A DNA stretch of 64,000 nt from Paramicrobacterium fandaimingii. Lineage in GTDB: Bacteria; Actinomycetota; Actinomycetes; Actinomycetales; Microbacteriaceae. Made by a program: the position numbers and the translations under genes. The notes below the pieces were generated by a model, which had not been told where the DNA came from, searched no databases, and saw nothing but the letters and a program-made list of their open reading frames with translations. Below, piece by piece: positions 16,431 to 25,014 of this stretch. Numbering within the stretch: position 1 is the stretch's first letter; the number at the start of each line of letters is the position of its first letter. The stretch covers positions 3,348,001 through 3,412,000 of the forward strand of contig NZ_CP061170.1 in assembly GCF_011751745.2 (NCBI RefSeq), written 5' to 3'.

Positions 16431-17213
16431 CTACTCGAGATTGACTAATGACCACTCCAGAATGTTGTCGAGAAGTCCCAGCGAGCCACCGGGCTTCATT
16501 GCTTCGATCTCTGCCAACAAGTTGTCCAAGTGAACCCGCATAGAGTCCTCGGCGCCCTCTGCGTCACGACGGAGAATGGCATCGATAATGTCATCGTGGT
16601 AATGGATGCTTGATTCGTGCGTTCGCTCTTGCTGAAGGACGACATCCATTGCCGCTTCGACACGCCCGGTACGCTCATGCAGCGCTTCATTGAGCACAAG
16701 CAATACGAATGGGTTCTTGGACTTGCGGGCTATGTAACGGTGGAAGTCCAACGCGATACCTCGCGGTTGAGGGCCTCCCGGGGCAACGGCCTCCCGATAG
16801 TGCACCTGCATTTCGCGGAGGCGCTCAATGTCATCCTCCGTAGCAGAAGCTGCGAATTCCCGGGCGGCCTCAGGCTCAACAGCCCGCCGAATTCGGAACA
16901 TCTGCTCAAGACCCTCCGAGGTTGAGATCGACTGCACTGTCTTGAGTAGTCCAGCTCGCTCCTCTCTTTCAAGAATGCTCTTGAAGAGCGCAAGACCGCT
17001 CGGGCTCAGAATGCGCCCTTCTCGGCCCGACTGGAAACACAGGCCTTCTCGTTCAATGTCTTTTAGTCTGCGCGCCAACGTTGATTGGGACGCATACCCA
17101 AGACCATGCTGAATTAGCGCGGCGTCAACATCAGCGATCGACATTGGTCTATTCGCCTGCCCGAGAGTACGAATCAGGTCGTCACGATCAGGTTCACGCA
17201 ACACGTCGCTCAT
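16431..17213 (-). CDS. FCD-domain (FadR-type) regulator with divergent N-terminus
   Basis: The C-terminal two-thirds of this 260-residue protein is an FCD domain: FRIRRAVEPEAAREFA, FHRYIARKSKNPFVLLVLN and HYHDDIIDAILRRDAEGAEDSMRVHLD. These supply the Asp/His metal-site pattern. The N-terminal 85 residues form a winged helix (MSIADVDAALIQHGLGYASQSTLARRLKDIEREGL), which is not the classical GntR sequence. The ATG at 17213 has GGAAGGAAAC upstream and is preferred over the frame start at 17234. It sits between the permease and ureohydrolase genes of the amino-acid/guanidino operon and probably regulates it, perhaps through the dyads at 20356-20400. Confidence 0.8.
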   Translation of the reverse strand: MSDVLREPDRDDLIRTLGQANRPMSIADVDAALIQHGLGYASQSTLARRLKDIEREGLCFQSGREGRILSPSGLALFKSILEREERAGLLKTVQSISTSEGLEQMFRIRRAVEPEAAREFAASATEDDIERLREMQVHYREAVAPGGPQPRGIALDFHRYIARKSKNPFVLLVLNEALHERTGRVEAAMDVVLQQERTHESSIHYHDDIIDAILRRDAEGAEDSMRVHLDNLLAEIEAMKPGGSLGLLDNILEWSLVNLE

Positions 17214-17242
17214 TCTCGTTTCCTTCCACCACACCGGTCTTT

Positions 17243-17890
17243 TTATACATCTGCGCGTAGTTCCAGTCTCTTGGCGGCCAGGCTCAAGCTGTAATTGAGC
17301 ACGAAATAGACCACTGCGGCGAATCCGAATAACATGAACGGTTCCGTCAGCTCTCGAGAGTTGACGAGATTCACCCTGTTGAAGAACTCAAAGACTCCGA
17401 CTACCGCCGCCAAGGAGCTGTCTTTTACAAGTTTGGTGAACTCAGACACGAGCGCGGGCGTCATGCTCCGAATTGCTTGGGGCAAGATAACGAGTCGCAT
17501 TGCTTGGAAGTAGCTCAGGCCGCTTGCCCGAGCTGCTTCCATCTGCCCTGGTTTGACACCCAGAATGCCGGTCCTAATTACTTCCGCCACGTATGCGCTC
17601 GCGAAAATCGTCAGCGCTAAGGCTGCCGACCAGAACGGATCTACATTCACACCAATTCCGGCAAGACCAAAGAAGATGTAGAGGATAAAAATGATGAGCG
17701 GGATGCTCCGCACTAGCTCGATATAGGCGATGGAAGGGTACTTCAAATAGGGACGCTTTGAGATTCTTCCCGCAGCAAACACAACTCCTAGAATGAAGCT
17801 CCCAATGATAGAGACCGCGGCCAGACCGAGGGAGTACCCAAGCCCGCTGATCATGAATGACCAGTTGTTGAAAATCACGTCGAAGTTCAT
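17243..17890 (-). CDS. Amino-acid ABC transporter permease (His/Glu/Gln type) 2
   Basis: This 215-residue inner-membrane protein of the HisM/GlnP family has about five hydrophobic segments, the early ISGLGYSLGLAAVSIIGSFI and the conserved RSIPLIIFILYIFFGL. The cytoplasmic loop GQMEAARASGLSYFQAMRLV carries the ATPase-contact EAA-like motif. The ATG at 17890 overlaps the stop of the first permease gene by four bases (ATGA) and is chosen over longer in-frame starts. It is expected to form a heterodimer with the product of 17887-18639. Confidence 0.88.
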   Translation of the reverse strand: MNFDVIFNNWSFMISGLGYSLGLAAVSIIGSFILGVVFAAGRISKRPYLKYPSIAYIELVRSIPLIIFILYIFFGLAGIGVNVDPFWSAALALTIFASAYVAEVIRTGILGVKPGQMEAARASGLSYFQAMRLVILPQAIRSMTPALVSEFTKLVKDSSLAAVVGVFEFFNRVNLVNSRELTEPFMLFGFAAVVYFVLNYSLSLAAKRLELRADV

Positions 17891-18639
17891 GCTTGCGTCC
17901 TCATCGTCTGAGTCATTGTGGGCAAAGCTTTCGGCTTTCCGGTCTTCTTCGAGAGCCGTTTCTCGAGACGATTGAGCAGTAGTGCCTCCATCAAACAAAT
18001 GACGGCAAAGATGACTGCCACCGCTGTGAATGCTTGAACGCCACGGAACGTCGCTGCCTCAATTTCCTGCGCCTGGAACACGAGATCCGCGACGCCAAGA
18101 AAGAGCACGATTGAAGTGTTTTTTGTCGCCCCAATCCACTGGTTTCCCAGCGCGCCGACTGTGTTGCGCAATACCTGAGGGATGATGACGCTGACCATCG
18201 ATCTCCAGTAGCCAAGGCCAGACGCGCGTGAAGCTTCCATCTGCCCTTTTGGAATCGACTGCAATCCACTCCGGAACACTTCAGCGATGTACGTCGACGT
18301 ATATACCGTCAGACCAAGAACCCCCGCGATGAACGCATTGGAATAGATTGCGTTCAACGGCGCGAAGAAGTCTCGAACAATCGCGACGCTAAAGATCGCA
18401 AAACCCCAGAATACGAGCTGTACCACAAGCGGCACATTTCGGAAGAACTCTACGTACGCGGTAAGAAGCCAACGAAGCGGTGCTGATCTACGGCCGTGAG
18501 TCACTCGACCGAGTGCGACGAGCATGCCCAGAATCGTCGAGAGCACGATTGCGTAGAACGCCAGCTGCAGCGTGACAAGTAGGCCATCCCAGAGCATCCC
18601 TAGTCCAGGTTGGGTTAGTACCGAGTCCCAATTACCCAT
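17887..18639 (-). CDS. Amino-acid ABC transporter permease (His/Glu/Gln type) 1
   Basis: The 250-residue permease belongs to the same HisM/GlnP family, with LLVTLQLAFYAIVLSTILG, EFFRNVPLVVQLVFWGFAIF and the loop GQMEASRASGLGYWRSMVSV. The latter is the EAA-like contact for the ATPase. A basic C-terminal tail of about 25 residues follows the last helix. It starts 15 bp after the binding-protein gene and overlaps the next permease, so the four transport genes are one unit. The substrate is a polar amino acid or guanidino compound by context. Confidence 0.9.
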   Translation of the reverse strand: MGNWDSVLTQPGLGMLWDGLLVTLQLAFYAIVLSTILGMLVALGRVTHGRRSAPLRWLLTAYVEFFRNVPLVVQLVFWGFAIFSVAIVRDFFAPLNAIYSNAFIAGVLGLTVYTSTYIAEVFRSGLQSIPKGQMEASRASGLGYWRSMVSVIIPQVLRNTVGALGNQWIGATKNTSIVLFLGVADLVFQAQEIEAATFRGVQAFTAVAVIFAVICLMEALLLNRLEKRLSKKTGKPKALPTMTQTMRTQA

Positions 18640-18654
18640 GAGTATTACTCCGTC

Positions 18655-19530
18655 CTATGACTCTGTGATCTTGTAGACGTCCGGGAGCGCCTTACTCCAC
18701 CATTTGAGATAAATTTCCTCATAAGTGCCGTCATCTTGAAGATCAAGAAGCGCGCCGTTGAACGCATCGACGAACTCGACGTCTCCATCACGGAACCCGG
18801 CCGCAATCGGCCCATCTGCAAAGGGTTCCCCAACTATCTCCACAGGCTGCCCTGCTGCGTCTGACGAAACTTTCAGCCCGTATAGGATCCCAACCGTCGT
18901 TGTCACGGCCTCGGCTTCGCCTCGATAGAGCGATTGCAGAGCGTCTGGCCAGGATTGGTACGTGACCGTGGACGTGCCCTCTGGAGCATTCTCAAGGAGT
19001 GTCTGCTCCTCCGGAGTGCCCTGCACAACCGCAACCGTGCTTTCGGGCCCGAGGTCGTTAATGCTCTCGATCTCAGATCCCTCGGGTACGAGTAGTGACT
19101 GCCCGTCTGAGAAGTAGTCGATCGAGAAGTCGATCGACTCGTCTCGTTCAGGTGTCCGAAGCATAGAGGCCATCAGCACATCGACCTTGCCGCTATTCAA
19201 ATTGAGGATTCGATTCTGCGAGTTCACCTGCACAAACTCGACTTCCACACCGAGCTCATCTGCGACGGCGGCCGCGAGGTCAACGTCGAACCCGGCCACA
19301 GATGATTGCCCCTCTGGGATGTAGCCGAACGGTCGCGTATCAAACTTCACACCAACGGTCAGTACCCCATCTGCGAGCGCTGCCTCCAAGGAATCCTGAT
19401 CCGTTGACTCTCCGCTAGAGCAAGCGGTGACCGTGAATAATGCGAGGATTGCTGCACCTGCGCCCAGTGAGGCGTGGAAGCGTCGTGACTTCTTTGTCTT
19501 CATTTTCGGTTGGCTCTTCTGCTGGCTCAT
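18655..19530 (-). CDS. Amino-acid ABC transporter substrate-binding lipoprotein
   Basis: The 291-residue precursor has a basic N-terminus, hydrophobic core and lipobox ending TVTAC (Cys around residue 37), then a family 3 solute-binding domain. Visible landmarks are GVLTVGVKFDTRPFGY, GFDVDLAAAVADELGVEVEFV, the NSQNRILNLNSGKVDVLMASM region and TVAVVQGTPEEQ. The ATG at 19530 has AGGA close upstream; a TTG at 19545 or an ATG at 19503 are alternatives. It works with the ATPase upstream and the two permeases downstream. The family takes polar or cationic amino acids and related molecules. Confidence 0.9.
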   Translation of the reverse strand: MSQQKSQPKMKTKKSRRFHASLGAGAAILALFTVTACSSGESTDQDSLEAALADGVLTVGVKFDTRPFGYIPEGQSSVAGFDVDLAAAVADELGVEVEFVQVNSQNRILNLNSGKVDVLMASMLRTPERDESIDFSIDYFSDGQSLLVPEGSEIESINDLGPESTVAVVQGTPEEQTLLENAPEGTSTVTYQSWPDALQSLYRGEAEAVTTTVGILYGLKVSSDAAGQPVEIVGEPFADGPIAAGFRDGDVEFVDAFNGALLDLQDDGTYEEIYLKWWSKALPDVYKITES

Positions 19531-19541
19531 GTCCTGGGTGA

Positions 19542-20273
19542 TCAAACCGCAAGCACCTTCGACAGGAAATCCTTTGTGCGATCATGGTGCGGGTCCTCGA
19601 AGAACTCGTCGGGTGTTCGAACTTCGATGATCTGCCCGGCATCCATAAACACAACGCGATCCGCAACCTTGCGCGCAAAGTTCATTTCATGCGTGACTAC
19701 TGCCATGGTCATTCCGCCCTCGGCCAGATCAGCCATGACATCGAGGACTTCTTTAATCATCTCCGGGTCTAGTGCGCTAGTCGGCTCGTCGAATAGCATC
19801 ATCTTCGGACTCATCACGAGCCCACGAGCGATCGCCACACGTTGCTGTTGCCCTCCGGACAACTGCGCGGGATATTTGTCAGCCTGCTCAGGAATTCCGA
19901 CTCGCTGGAGGAGCTTCCTCGCCCGATCCGTCGCCTCGCTTTTCGACATGCGTCGCAGTTTCACCGGAGCAAGCATGACGTTGTCGAGGATCGACATATG
20001 TGGGTACAGGTTGAATTGCTGAAAGACGAAGCCGATTTCGGCCCGCAACGCGTTGAGGTTCGACTTCGGAGAGTTCACGGAGACACCGTCGACAGTCAAA
20101 GATCCACTACTGATGCCGTCGAGCCCGTTAATAGTGCGCAGCAACGTACTTTTCCCAGACCCCGAAGGCCCCAGGATGACAACGACTTCGCCTTCGTCAA
20201 TCTCAAAGTTGATGTCTCGTAGTGCCTGATACTCACCAAACCACTTGTTCACGCCGTCGAAACGGATCACCAT
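19542..20273 (-). CDS. Amino-acid ABC transporter ATP-binding protein
   Basis: The 243-residue ATPase of the GlnQ/HisP family has Walker [11 protein letters not shown]-loop [11 protein letters not shown], signature [12 protein letters not shown], Walker [19 protein letters not shown] and an H-loop THE. The start at 20273 is set by a strong GGAGG immediately upstream; the frame extends to 20333 without a better start. It is the first gene of the importer/FCD/ureohydrolase series. It powers uptake by the two permeases encoded downstream. Confidence 0.92.
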   Translation of the reverse strand: MVIRFDGVNKWFGEYQALRDINFEIDEGEVVVILGPSGSGKSTLLRTINGLDGISSGSLTVDGVSVNSPKSNLNALRAEIGFVFQQFNLYPHMSILDNVMLAPVKLRRMSKSEATDRARKLLQRVGIPEQADKYPAQLSGGQQQRVAIARGLVMSPKMMLFDEPTSALDPEMIKEVLDVMADLAEGGMTMAVVTHEMNFARKVADRVVFMDAGQIIEVRTPDEFFEDPHHDRTKDFLSKVLAV

Positions 20274-20355
20274 CGACCTCCGCCCTCGGGCCATACCGCC
20301 AGCGGTTCGCTCACAGGATGGCACTAAAATCATGTGTGAATGATTAGAGCAATGT

Positions 20356-20400
20356 TTGACGATGGTGTCAATAGATGTTGTCTATGTCATTTTTGACATA
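20356..20400. promoter_or_regulatory. Promoter region with two TGAC/GTCA dyads
   Basis: Two inverted repeats stand upstream of the importer operon: TTGAC-N6-GTCAA at 20356-20371, and TATGTCA-TTTT-TGACATA at 20383-20400 (7-bp arms, perfect). They are likely binding sites for the FCD regulator encoded in the operon. FCD-type regulators are known to use short dyads with spaced half-sites; the specific assignment is inference. Confidence 0.5.
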
Positions 20401-20539
20401 TGCATTTTCGCGATACAAATGGGGCCGAGCCTGGTCACTCGTCGGACACTAATGAATCGCTCGTTCAATGACTAGGTAAAGCTACGTCGCGCCCAACAGA
20501 AGGGGCGATGACACCCGAGTCGCGCCTTCGCTCGAAGTC

Positions 20540-21337
20540 TCAAAGCGTGTGCCACCCGCCGTTCACCGCAATGCTTTCCCCCGTAATGTACGACGCCCGA
20601 TCGCCGACGAGGAAGTCAACGGCGTCGGCGACCTCGTCTGCCGTCGCGAAGCGTTGGAGGGGCACTTGGGCCGCGAGCTCGCTGACGTTGTGTTCTGGAA
20701 CCGCGGCCATCATCGGCGTCGCGACGAACCCGGGGGCAACCCCATTGACGCGGACGCGCTTCGGGGCCAACTCTCGGGCAAGGGATGCTGTCAAAATACG
20801 CAGACCACCCTTTGAAGCCGCGTACGCCGCCGACGATGGGATGTTCGGTGGGAACGAGGCATCAACCGAACCGCCAGTGCCCATCCACGCGACGATCGAC
20901 AGTACGTTCACGATCGACGCAGATCCGTCCTCCGGAAGGTGCGGATATGCTTGCTGCGCCAGCAGGAACGGAGCCTTCAGGTTCACGGCCAGAACCGCAT
21001 CCCACTCCCCCTCAGAGATGTCGAAGAATGCCCGTTTGTGCCCATCGTCTTTCGGCGAGATGCCCACGGCATTCACAATCGCACCGATCGGAGCTGCCGC
21101 TCTCGCGGCATCGACCACGGCCCGATTGGCGTCACCCGTTGTGAGGTCTCCGCCGACTCCACAATGCCGACCAGAGACGACGAGAGGCAGAGCTGACGCA
21201 GCGCGTTCGGCTTCGGCCGCATCGGCGTCGGCGACGATCACGATGTAGCCGGACGTGGCAAGACGACGGCCAATCGCGGTGCCAATGCCACCGGCGCCAC
21301 CAGTGACGATCGCGCTTCGCGGTTCCCTCAGAGGCAT
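20540..21337 (-). CDS. SDR family oxidoreductase
   Basis: The 265-residue short-chain dehydrogenase has the nucleotide-binding TGGAGGIG near residue 12, NAVGISPKD (NAG-like motif), the Ser-bearing IVNVLSIV and the intact active site YAASK, followed by VRVNGVAPGFVATPMM. It ends in the usual GESIAVNGGW. The coenzyme preference (Asp in VADAD after strand 2) points to NAD(H). It follows the IclR gene with a 10-bp overlap and is in the same transcription unit as it. It may handle a hydroxy/keto intermediate of the adjacent degradation pathway. Confidence 0.88.
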   Translation of the reverse strand: MPLREPRSAIVTGGAGGIGTAIGRRLATSGYIVIVADADAAEAERAASALPLVVSGRHCGVGGDLTTGDANRAVVDAARAAAPIGAIVNAVGISPKDDGHKRAFFDISEGEWDAVLAVNLKAPFLLAQQAYPHLPEDGSASIVNVLSIVAWMGTGGSVDASFPPNIPSSAAYAASKGGLRILTASLARELAPKRVRVNGVAPGFVATPMMAAVPEHNVSELAAQVPLQRFATADEVADAVDFLVGDRASYITGESIAVNGGWHTL

Positions 21338-22140
21338 CCATCTTCTCCTTCGCTCGTTTGCGTAATCGGTACCTCACACGGCCCACCGGCTGCCTGAAGT
21401 GCGATGGCGGCCAGCTCGCGAAGGCGCTTCTCGCCTCCCCTGTGCGTAGGACACGACACCACAAGCGCGACACGGTCACGCCAGGTTCGTCCGCCGAGCA
21501 GCACCGCGATCGAGTCGACGTCACGCTCGGATTCCTGCAGCGCCATGGCCCAGCCGCGCTCACGGGTAACCGACAATTCATCAAGCAAAACCGTGCGATC
21601 GACGATCGTGCGCGGCCCAAGTCTCGCCAGGCGCATCGGTAGAAGGCTGAGCACTTGTCCGTCGTCGAGAAGCGACAGCAGCAGCTTCCCCCCAGCCATC
21701 GCATGAGCTGGTGCAACCATGCCAATTCGGAGGCCAATGCTCGGCGTGCGCGGCGAACGGCGCCCCTCGGTGACCATCACCCGATCACCAGTAAGAACGG
21801 CGGCATGCACGTCTTCACCAGTTTTTTCTCGCACGCACTCAAGAACTGGGCGATGCGCGTATCGCTCGCTCGGGGACGTCGCGCCCGGCATTCCCATGCG
21901 CATAATCGCTGGCCCGGCAACGAAGCCTCGACCCGACGAGGACGGAGAGACGTATCCGCGCAATTCGAGTGTGCGCAGGATCCGGTGCGCACGCGAGCGA
22001 CCGATACCCATGTGGGCCGCAAGCTCTCCAACTGTCGTGCGATCGCGGATGAGCACGAAGTCGAGCGCTCGCAACCCGACGTCGAGACTAGCGATGGTGT
22101 AATCATCGCTAGTCTCGACGCCCAGTGAATCTACGACCAT
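21328..22140 (-). CDS. IclR family transcriptional regulator
   Basis: The 270-residue protein has an N-terminal winged helix (LAAHMGIGRSRAHRILRTLELRGYV) and an IclR effector domain (RPVLECVREKTGEDVHAAVLTG, HAMAGGKLLLSLL). The start at ATG 22140 lies 8 bp after the upstream transporter stop; the frame also continues to 22182, overlapping that gene. It sits between the MHS transporter gene and the SDR gene on the minus strand. The TTCC-N7-GGAA dyad upstream of the transporter at 23600-23614 could be its target, or that of the second IclR protein at 27762. The effector is probably an aromatic or hydroxy acid. Confidence 0.87.
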   Translation of the reverse strand: MVVDSLGVETSDDYTIASLDVGLRALDFVLIRDRTTVGELAAHMGIGRSRAHRILRTLELRGYVSPSSSGRGFVAGPAIMRMGMPGATSPSERYAHRPVLECVREKTGEDVHAAVLTGDRVMVTEGRRSPRTPSIGLRIGMVAPAHAMAGGKLLLSLLDDGQVLSLLPMRLARLGPRTIVDRTVLLDELSVTRERGWAMALQESERDVDSIAVLLGGRTWRDRVALVVSCPTHRGGEKRLRELAAIALQAAGGPCEVPITQTSEGEDGCL

Positions 22141-22147
22141 TGGAAAG

Positions 22148-23506
22148 TCAATCGCGATGTGAGAGGAACGCGGCCAGGTCACGGTGACGGTTCTTATCGG
22201 AGATGAAGATAGTCACAATGGCCGACATGATGATGACTCCCAGGTTGACGCCCATGACCAGCCAATACGAGTGCTCGCCACCCAGCTGAGCAAGCCAGGC
22301 GGCGATGTACGGAGCCGGCGCGGCAAAGATGAGTGTTGCAAAGTTGAGTGACAGTGCCGAGCCGGTGAAGCGAGTTGCGGTTGGGAACTGCTCGGCGAAG
22401 AGTGCCGGCTGTGCTCCGAATCCGAGCTGCACACCGCCAAGTGCAATCGTCGCCGCCATGATGCTCAGCACAAGCGAACCGGAGTTCACGGCGGGGAAGA
22501 ACCCGAGTGACCCGACAAACATGGCAGCACAGCCAATCCACATCACCGGCTTACGTCCAATGCGGTCGCTTGTCCAGCCACCGAAGACACCGCAGAAGAT
22601 TGACACGAAGTTGGCGATCATCAGCGTGGTAAAGCTGTCTGCCTCGGTGAATCCACCTTGATTGGTCATGAACGACAGTCCGTAGATGGCAATAATGTAG
22701 AACGTCTGCGCGAACGGCGCCCACTGCAGAATCATGCGGATGACCGTGAACGGCTGCGTCTTCAGAACGGTCAGGCCGTTGACCTTCTTCTGTGTTGCAG
22801 CAGCCTCCTGCTGCACCTTGAACGCGCGTGTCTCTTCCAACTGAATGCGAATGTAGAGGCCAATCAGCGCGAGAAAGATTGCCGCAATGAACGGAAGACG
22901 CCAGCCCCAGGATTCGAACGCCTCTTGCGTGAGCGTTGCGGAGAGCACCGCGAGCAGAACATTCGCCAGCACCTGGCTAATGGGCGATCCGATATTCATG
23001 AACGAGCCAAGGATGCCGCGTCGCGATCCAACCGCGTGCTCCATGGTCATGAGCTGCGCCCCCGTTGCCTCACCACCGAGAGAGAATCCTTGGATGAAGC
23101 GCAGAACAACGAGCACTGTGGCAATGAAGATGCCCTGACCTGTCGGCAACAGGCCAATGAGCAGCGATGCGATGCCCATAGCGACGAATGAGCCGAGCAA
23201 CACAGGTCGTCGGCCGAAGCGGTCGCCCAAGAATCCGCAAACCACCGCTCCGAGAGGACGTGCAAGGAAGCCGACGAAGAACGTAGCGAACGACGCTAGA
23301 AGTGCACCACTTTCACCGAGCCCGGAGAAGAACAATGAGGGGAAGATCGTGGCCGACAAGGCGCCGTAGATGGCGAAGTCAAACCATTCGAGTGCCGAGC
23401 CGAGCGCACCAGATGCGACGGCGCGTCGCTCTTGCCGTTTCGAGACCAGGCTCTCATTGAGCGCCTTCAGCTCTTCCGTCTCGGGCGACGTAGTTCGATT
23501 GGACAT
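22148..23506 (-). CDS. MFS transporter, metabolite:H+ symporter (MHS) family
   Basis: The 452-residue, 12-helix transporter has the MHS signatures: an N-terminal ALEWFDFAIYGALSATIFPSLFF and loop GFLGDRFGRRPVL (MFS motif A). It also has the FIQGFSLGGEATGAQLMTMEHA segment typical of the ShiA/KgtP/ProP group. The ATG at 23506 follows a good GGAGG (tgtggaggccaact). Relatives import organic acids such as shikimate, alpha-ketoglutarate or aromatic acids with protons. It is divergent from the FAH-family catabolic operon and probably imports its substrate. Confidence 0.9.
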   Translation of the reverse strand: MSNRTTSPETEELKALNESLVSKRQERRAVASGALGSALEWFDFAIYGALSATIFPSLFFSGLGESGALLASFATFFVGFLARPLGAVVCGFLGDRFGRRPVLLGSFVAMGIASLLIGLLPTGQGIFIATVLVVLRFIQGFSLGGEATGAQLMTMEHAVGSRRGILGSFMNIGSPISQVLANVLLAVLSATLTQEAFESWGWRLPFIAAIFLALIGLYIRIQLEETRAFKVQQEAAATQKKVNGLTVLKTQPFTVIRMILQWAPFAQTFYIIAIYGLSFMTNQGGFTEADSFTTLMIANFVSIFCGVFGGWTSDRIGRKPVMWIGCAAMFVGSLGFFPAVNSGSLVLSIMAATIALGGVQLGFGAQPALFAEQFPTATRFTGSALSLNFATLIFAAPAPYIAAWLAQLGGEHSYWLVMGVNLGVIIMSAIVTIFISDKNRHRDLAAFLSHRD

Positions 23507-23599
23507 AGTTGGCCTCCACAGGCATAAAGGGGCGAGGCTCAGAAACTCGCCGTTGAGTCGATGCGACAATACCGGACAGCGGGAAAATACTGCAAGAGC

Positions 23600-23614
23600 T
23601 TCCGGTAACCGGAA
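23600..23614. promoter_or_regulatory. IclR-type operator in divergent promoter
   Basis: A perfect inverted repeat, TTCCGGT-A-ACCGGAA, lies between the divergent transporter (23506) and FAH-family (23721) starts. A related TTCC-N7-GGAA dyad stands directly before the IclR gene at 27762. The shared 15-bp layout supports one IclR-family regulator controlling both. Confidence 0.65.
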
Positions 23615-23720
23615 AGCTTGTGTACCGCTACGCGGGACGGCAAGCTGAAATCGAGCGTCAGACAGTTCGCCTCACACCAGACTGGTGGCACATCATTCTG
23701 GCCACATTGAAGGAGCCTCC

Positions 23721-24563
23721 ATGAGAATCGTCTCATTCACCCTTGACGGCTCACCGCGCTGGGGAGTCGTAGACGGTGATCGCGTGCTGGCTGCGCCTGC
23801 GTCGATGCCGTCGCTCAAACGGGCGCTTCGCGAACACGGTCTCGACGTGCTGAGACAGGCTGTCGAGCCCTATCCAACGACGGCGGTGACAATCCTTACA
23901 CCCGTGCCTGACGCCGACAAGATTCTTTGCGTCGGCCTCAACTACCTCGACCACATTGCCGAGACGGGACGTGAGACGCCGGCCCACCCCGTCGTGTTCG
24001 CCCGGTTCGCTGATTCACTTGTGGGAAACCACGCGTCACTCATCGCGCCTCGCGAGAGCGTCAGTTTCGATTTTGAAGGCGAACTCGCCGTCGTGATCGG
24101 GCGCACGGGCAGGCGAATCGCCGCAGAACGAGCGCACGACTACATTCTCGGATACAGCATCCTTAATGATGGGTCGATTCGCGATTTCCAGAAACAGACA
24201 CACCAGTACACACCCGGTAAAAACTTCGATGCGTCCGGGGCGTTCGGACCCGTTATCGTCACGCCAGACGAGATTGGAGAGCTCGCGGGTCACCGCATCA
24301 CCACAACTCTCAACGATGACGTGGTGCAGCAATCCGATCTTGGTCAGCTTTGCTTCGACGTTCCCGAACTCATCGCCCGCATCTCTACATGGACAACCCT
24401 TCGGCCGGGTGACGTCATCGCCACGGGCACACCGGGCGGCATTGGCGCTGCCCGCGACCCTCAACTATGGATGTTTCCGGGAGATCGGATCGAAGTGTCG
24501 ATCGATGGCATCGGCACCTTATCGAACCCCGTCGTCGAAGACGACGACCAGATCGCTGTGTGA
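23721..24563 (+). CDS. Fumarylacetoacetate hydrolase (FAH) family protein
   Basis: The 280-residue protein has the FAH/HpcE C-terminal fold: ILCVGLNYLDHIAETG, FDFEGELAVVIGRTG carrying the ExE metal ligands, and GYSILNDGSIRDFQ with the Asp ligand. It also has GDVIATGTPGGIG. Members cleave or isomerise diketo acids (fumarylpyruvate, acylpyruvates, 5-carboxymethyl-HHDD). GAAGGAGCC precedes the ATG at 23721. It heads a four-gene plus-strand unit with a cupin, an SDR and a beta-hydroxyacid-dehydrogenase-like protein. The true substrate is not readable. Confidence 0.87.
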   Translation: MRIVSFTLDGSPRWGVVDGDRVLAAPASMPSLKRALREHGLDVLRQAVEPYPTTAVTILTPVPDADKILCVGLNYLDHIAETGRETPAHPVVFARFADSLVGNHASLIAPRESVSFDFEGELAVVIGRTGRRIAAERAHDYILGYSILNDGSIRDFQKQTHQYTPGKNFDASGAFGPVIVTPDEIGELAGHRITTTLNDDVVQQSDLGQLCFDVPELIARISTWTTLRPGDVIATGTPGGIGAARDPQLWMFPGDRIEVSIDGIGTLSNPVVEDDDQIAV

Positions 24564-24575
24564 AAGGAGCGAACA

Positions 24576-25010
24576 ATGACAGATCAGACTAATCTCAAGA
24601 CTCTCAAGGTGAACCGCAAGGCGGACCTTGTCGAAGCACCAGGCCAGACACCAAAGGCCATCCGCATTTCGGGGGTGAGCGTTGAGAACTCCGAGGTGGA
24701 GAACCTCTGGTTTGGTCGCGTTCACACGGGACCTGGGGAGATCTCAGCGGCCCATCACCACGGTGAAGCAGAAACTGGCGGACACGTGCTGAAGGGCCGA
24801 GGGTTCATCCGATACGGCGAACGCTACGAGACTATCGTCTACCTGGAGGAAGGTGACTTCGTGTACGTGCCGCCTTTCGTGCCACACATAGAGGGCAACG
24901 CGTCGAAGACACAGGAACTCGTCTGGCTCACTACGCGCACGCCGGAAAATATCGTCGTGAATCTCGAGAACGAGGACATTGCCGATATCACCATTGATTA
25001 CCGGGACTGA
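24576..25010 (+). CDS. Cupin domain protein
   Basis: The 144-residue single-domain cupin has the metal-binding pattern AAHHHGEAETGGHVLKGRG (three His, one Glu) and the second motif YVPPFVPHIEGN, which supplies a His. Such small cupins include isomerases, dioxygenases and decarboxylases of acid metabolism. It starts 12 bp after the FAH gene, preceded by GAAAGGAG, and is clearly in the operon. Its presence with an FAH-family enzyme is common in aromatic or sugar acid degradation. Specific activity unknown. Confidence 0.82.
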   Translation: MTDQTNLKTLKVNRKADLVEAPGQTPKAIRISGVSVENSEVENLWFGRVHTGPGEISAAHHHGEAETGGHVLKGRGFIRYGERYETIVYLEEGDFVYVPPFVPHIEGNASKTQELVWLTTRTPENIVVNLENEDIADITIDYRD

Positions 25011-25014
25011 GCAC

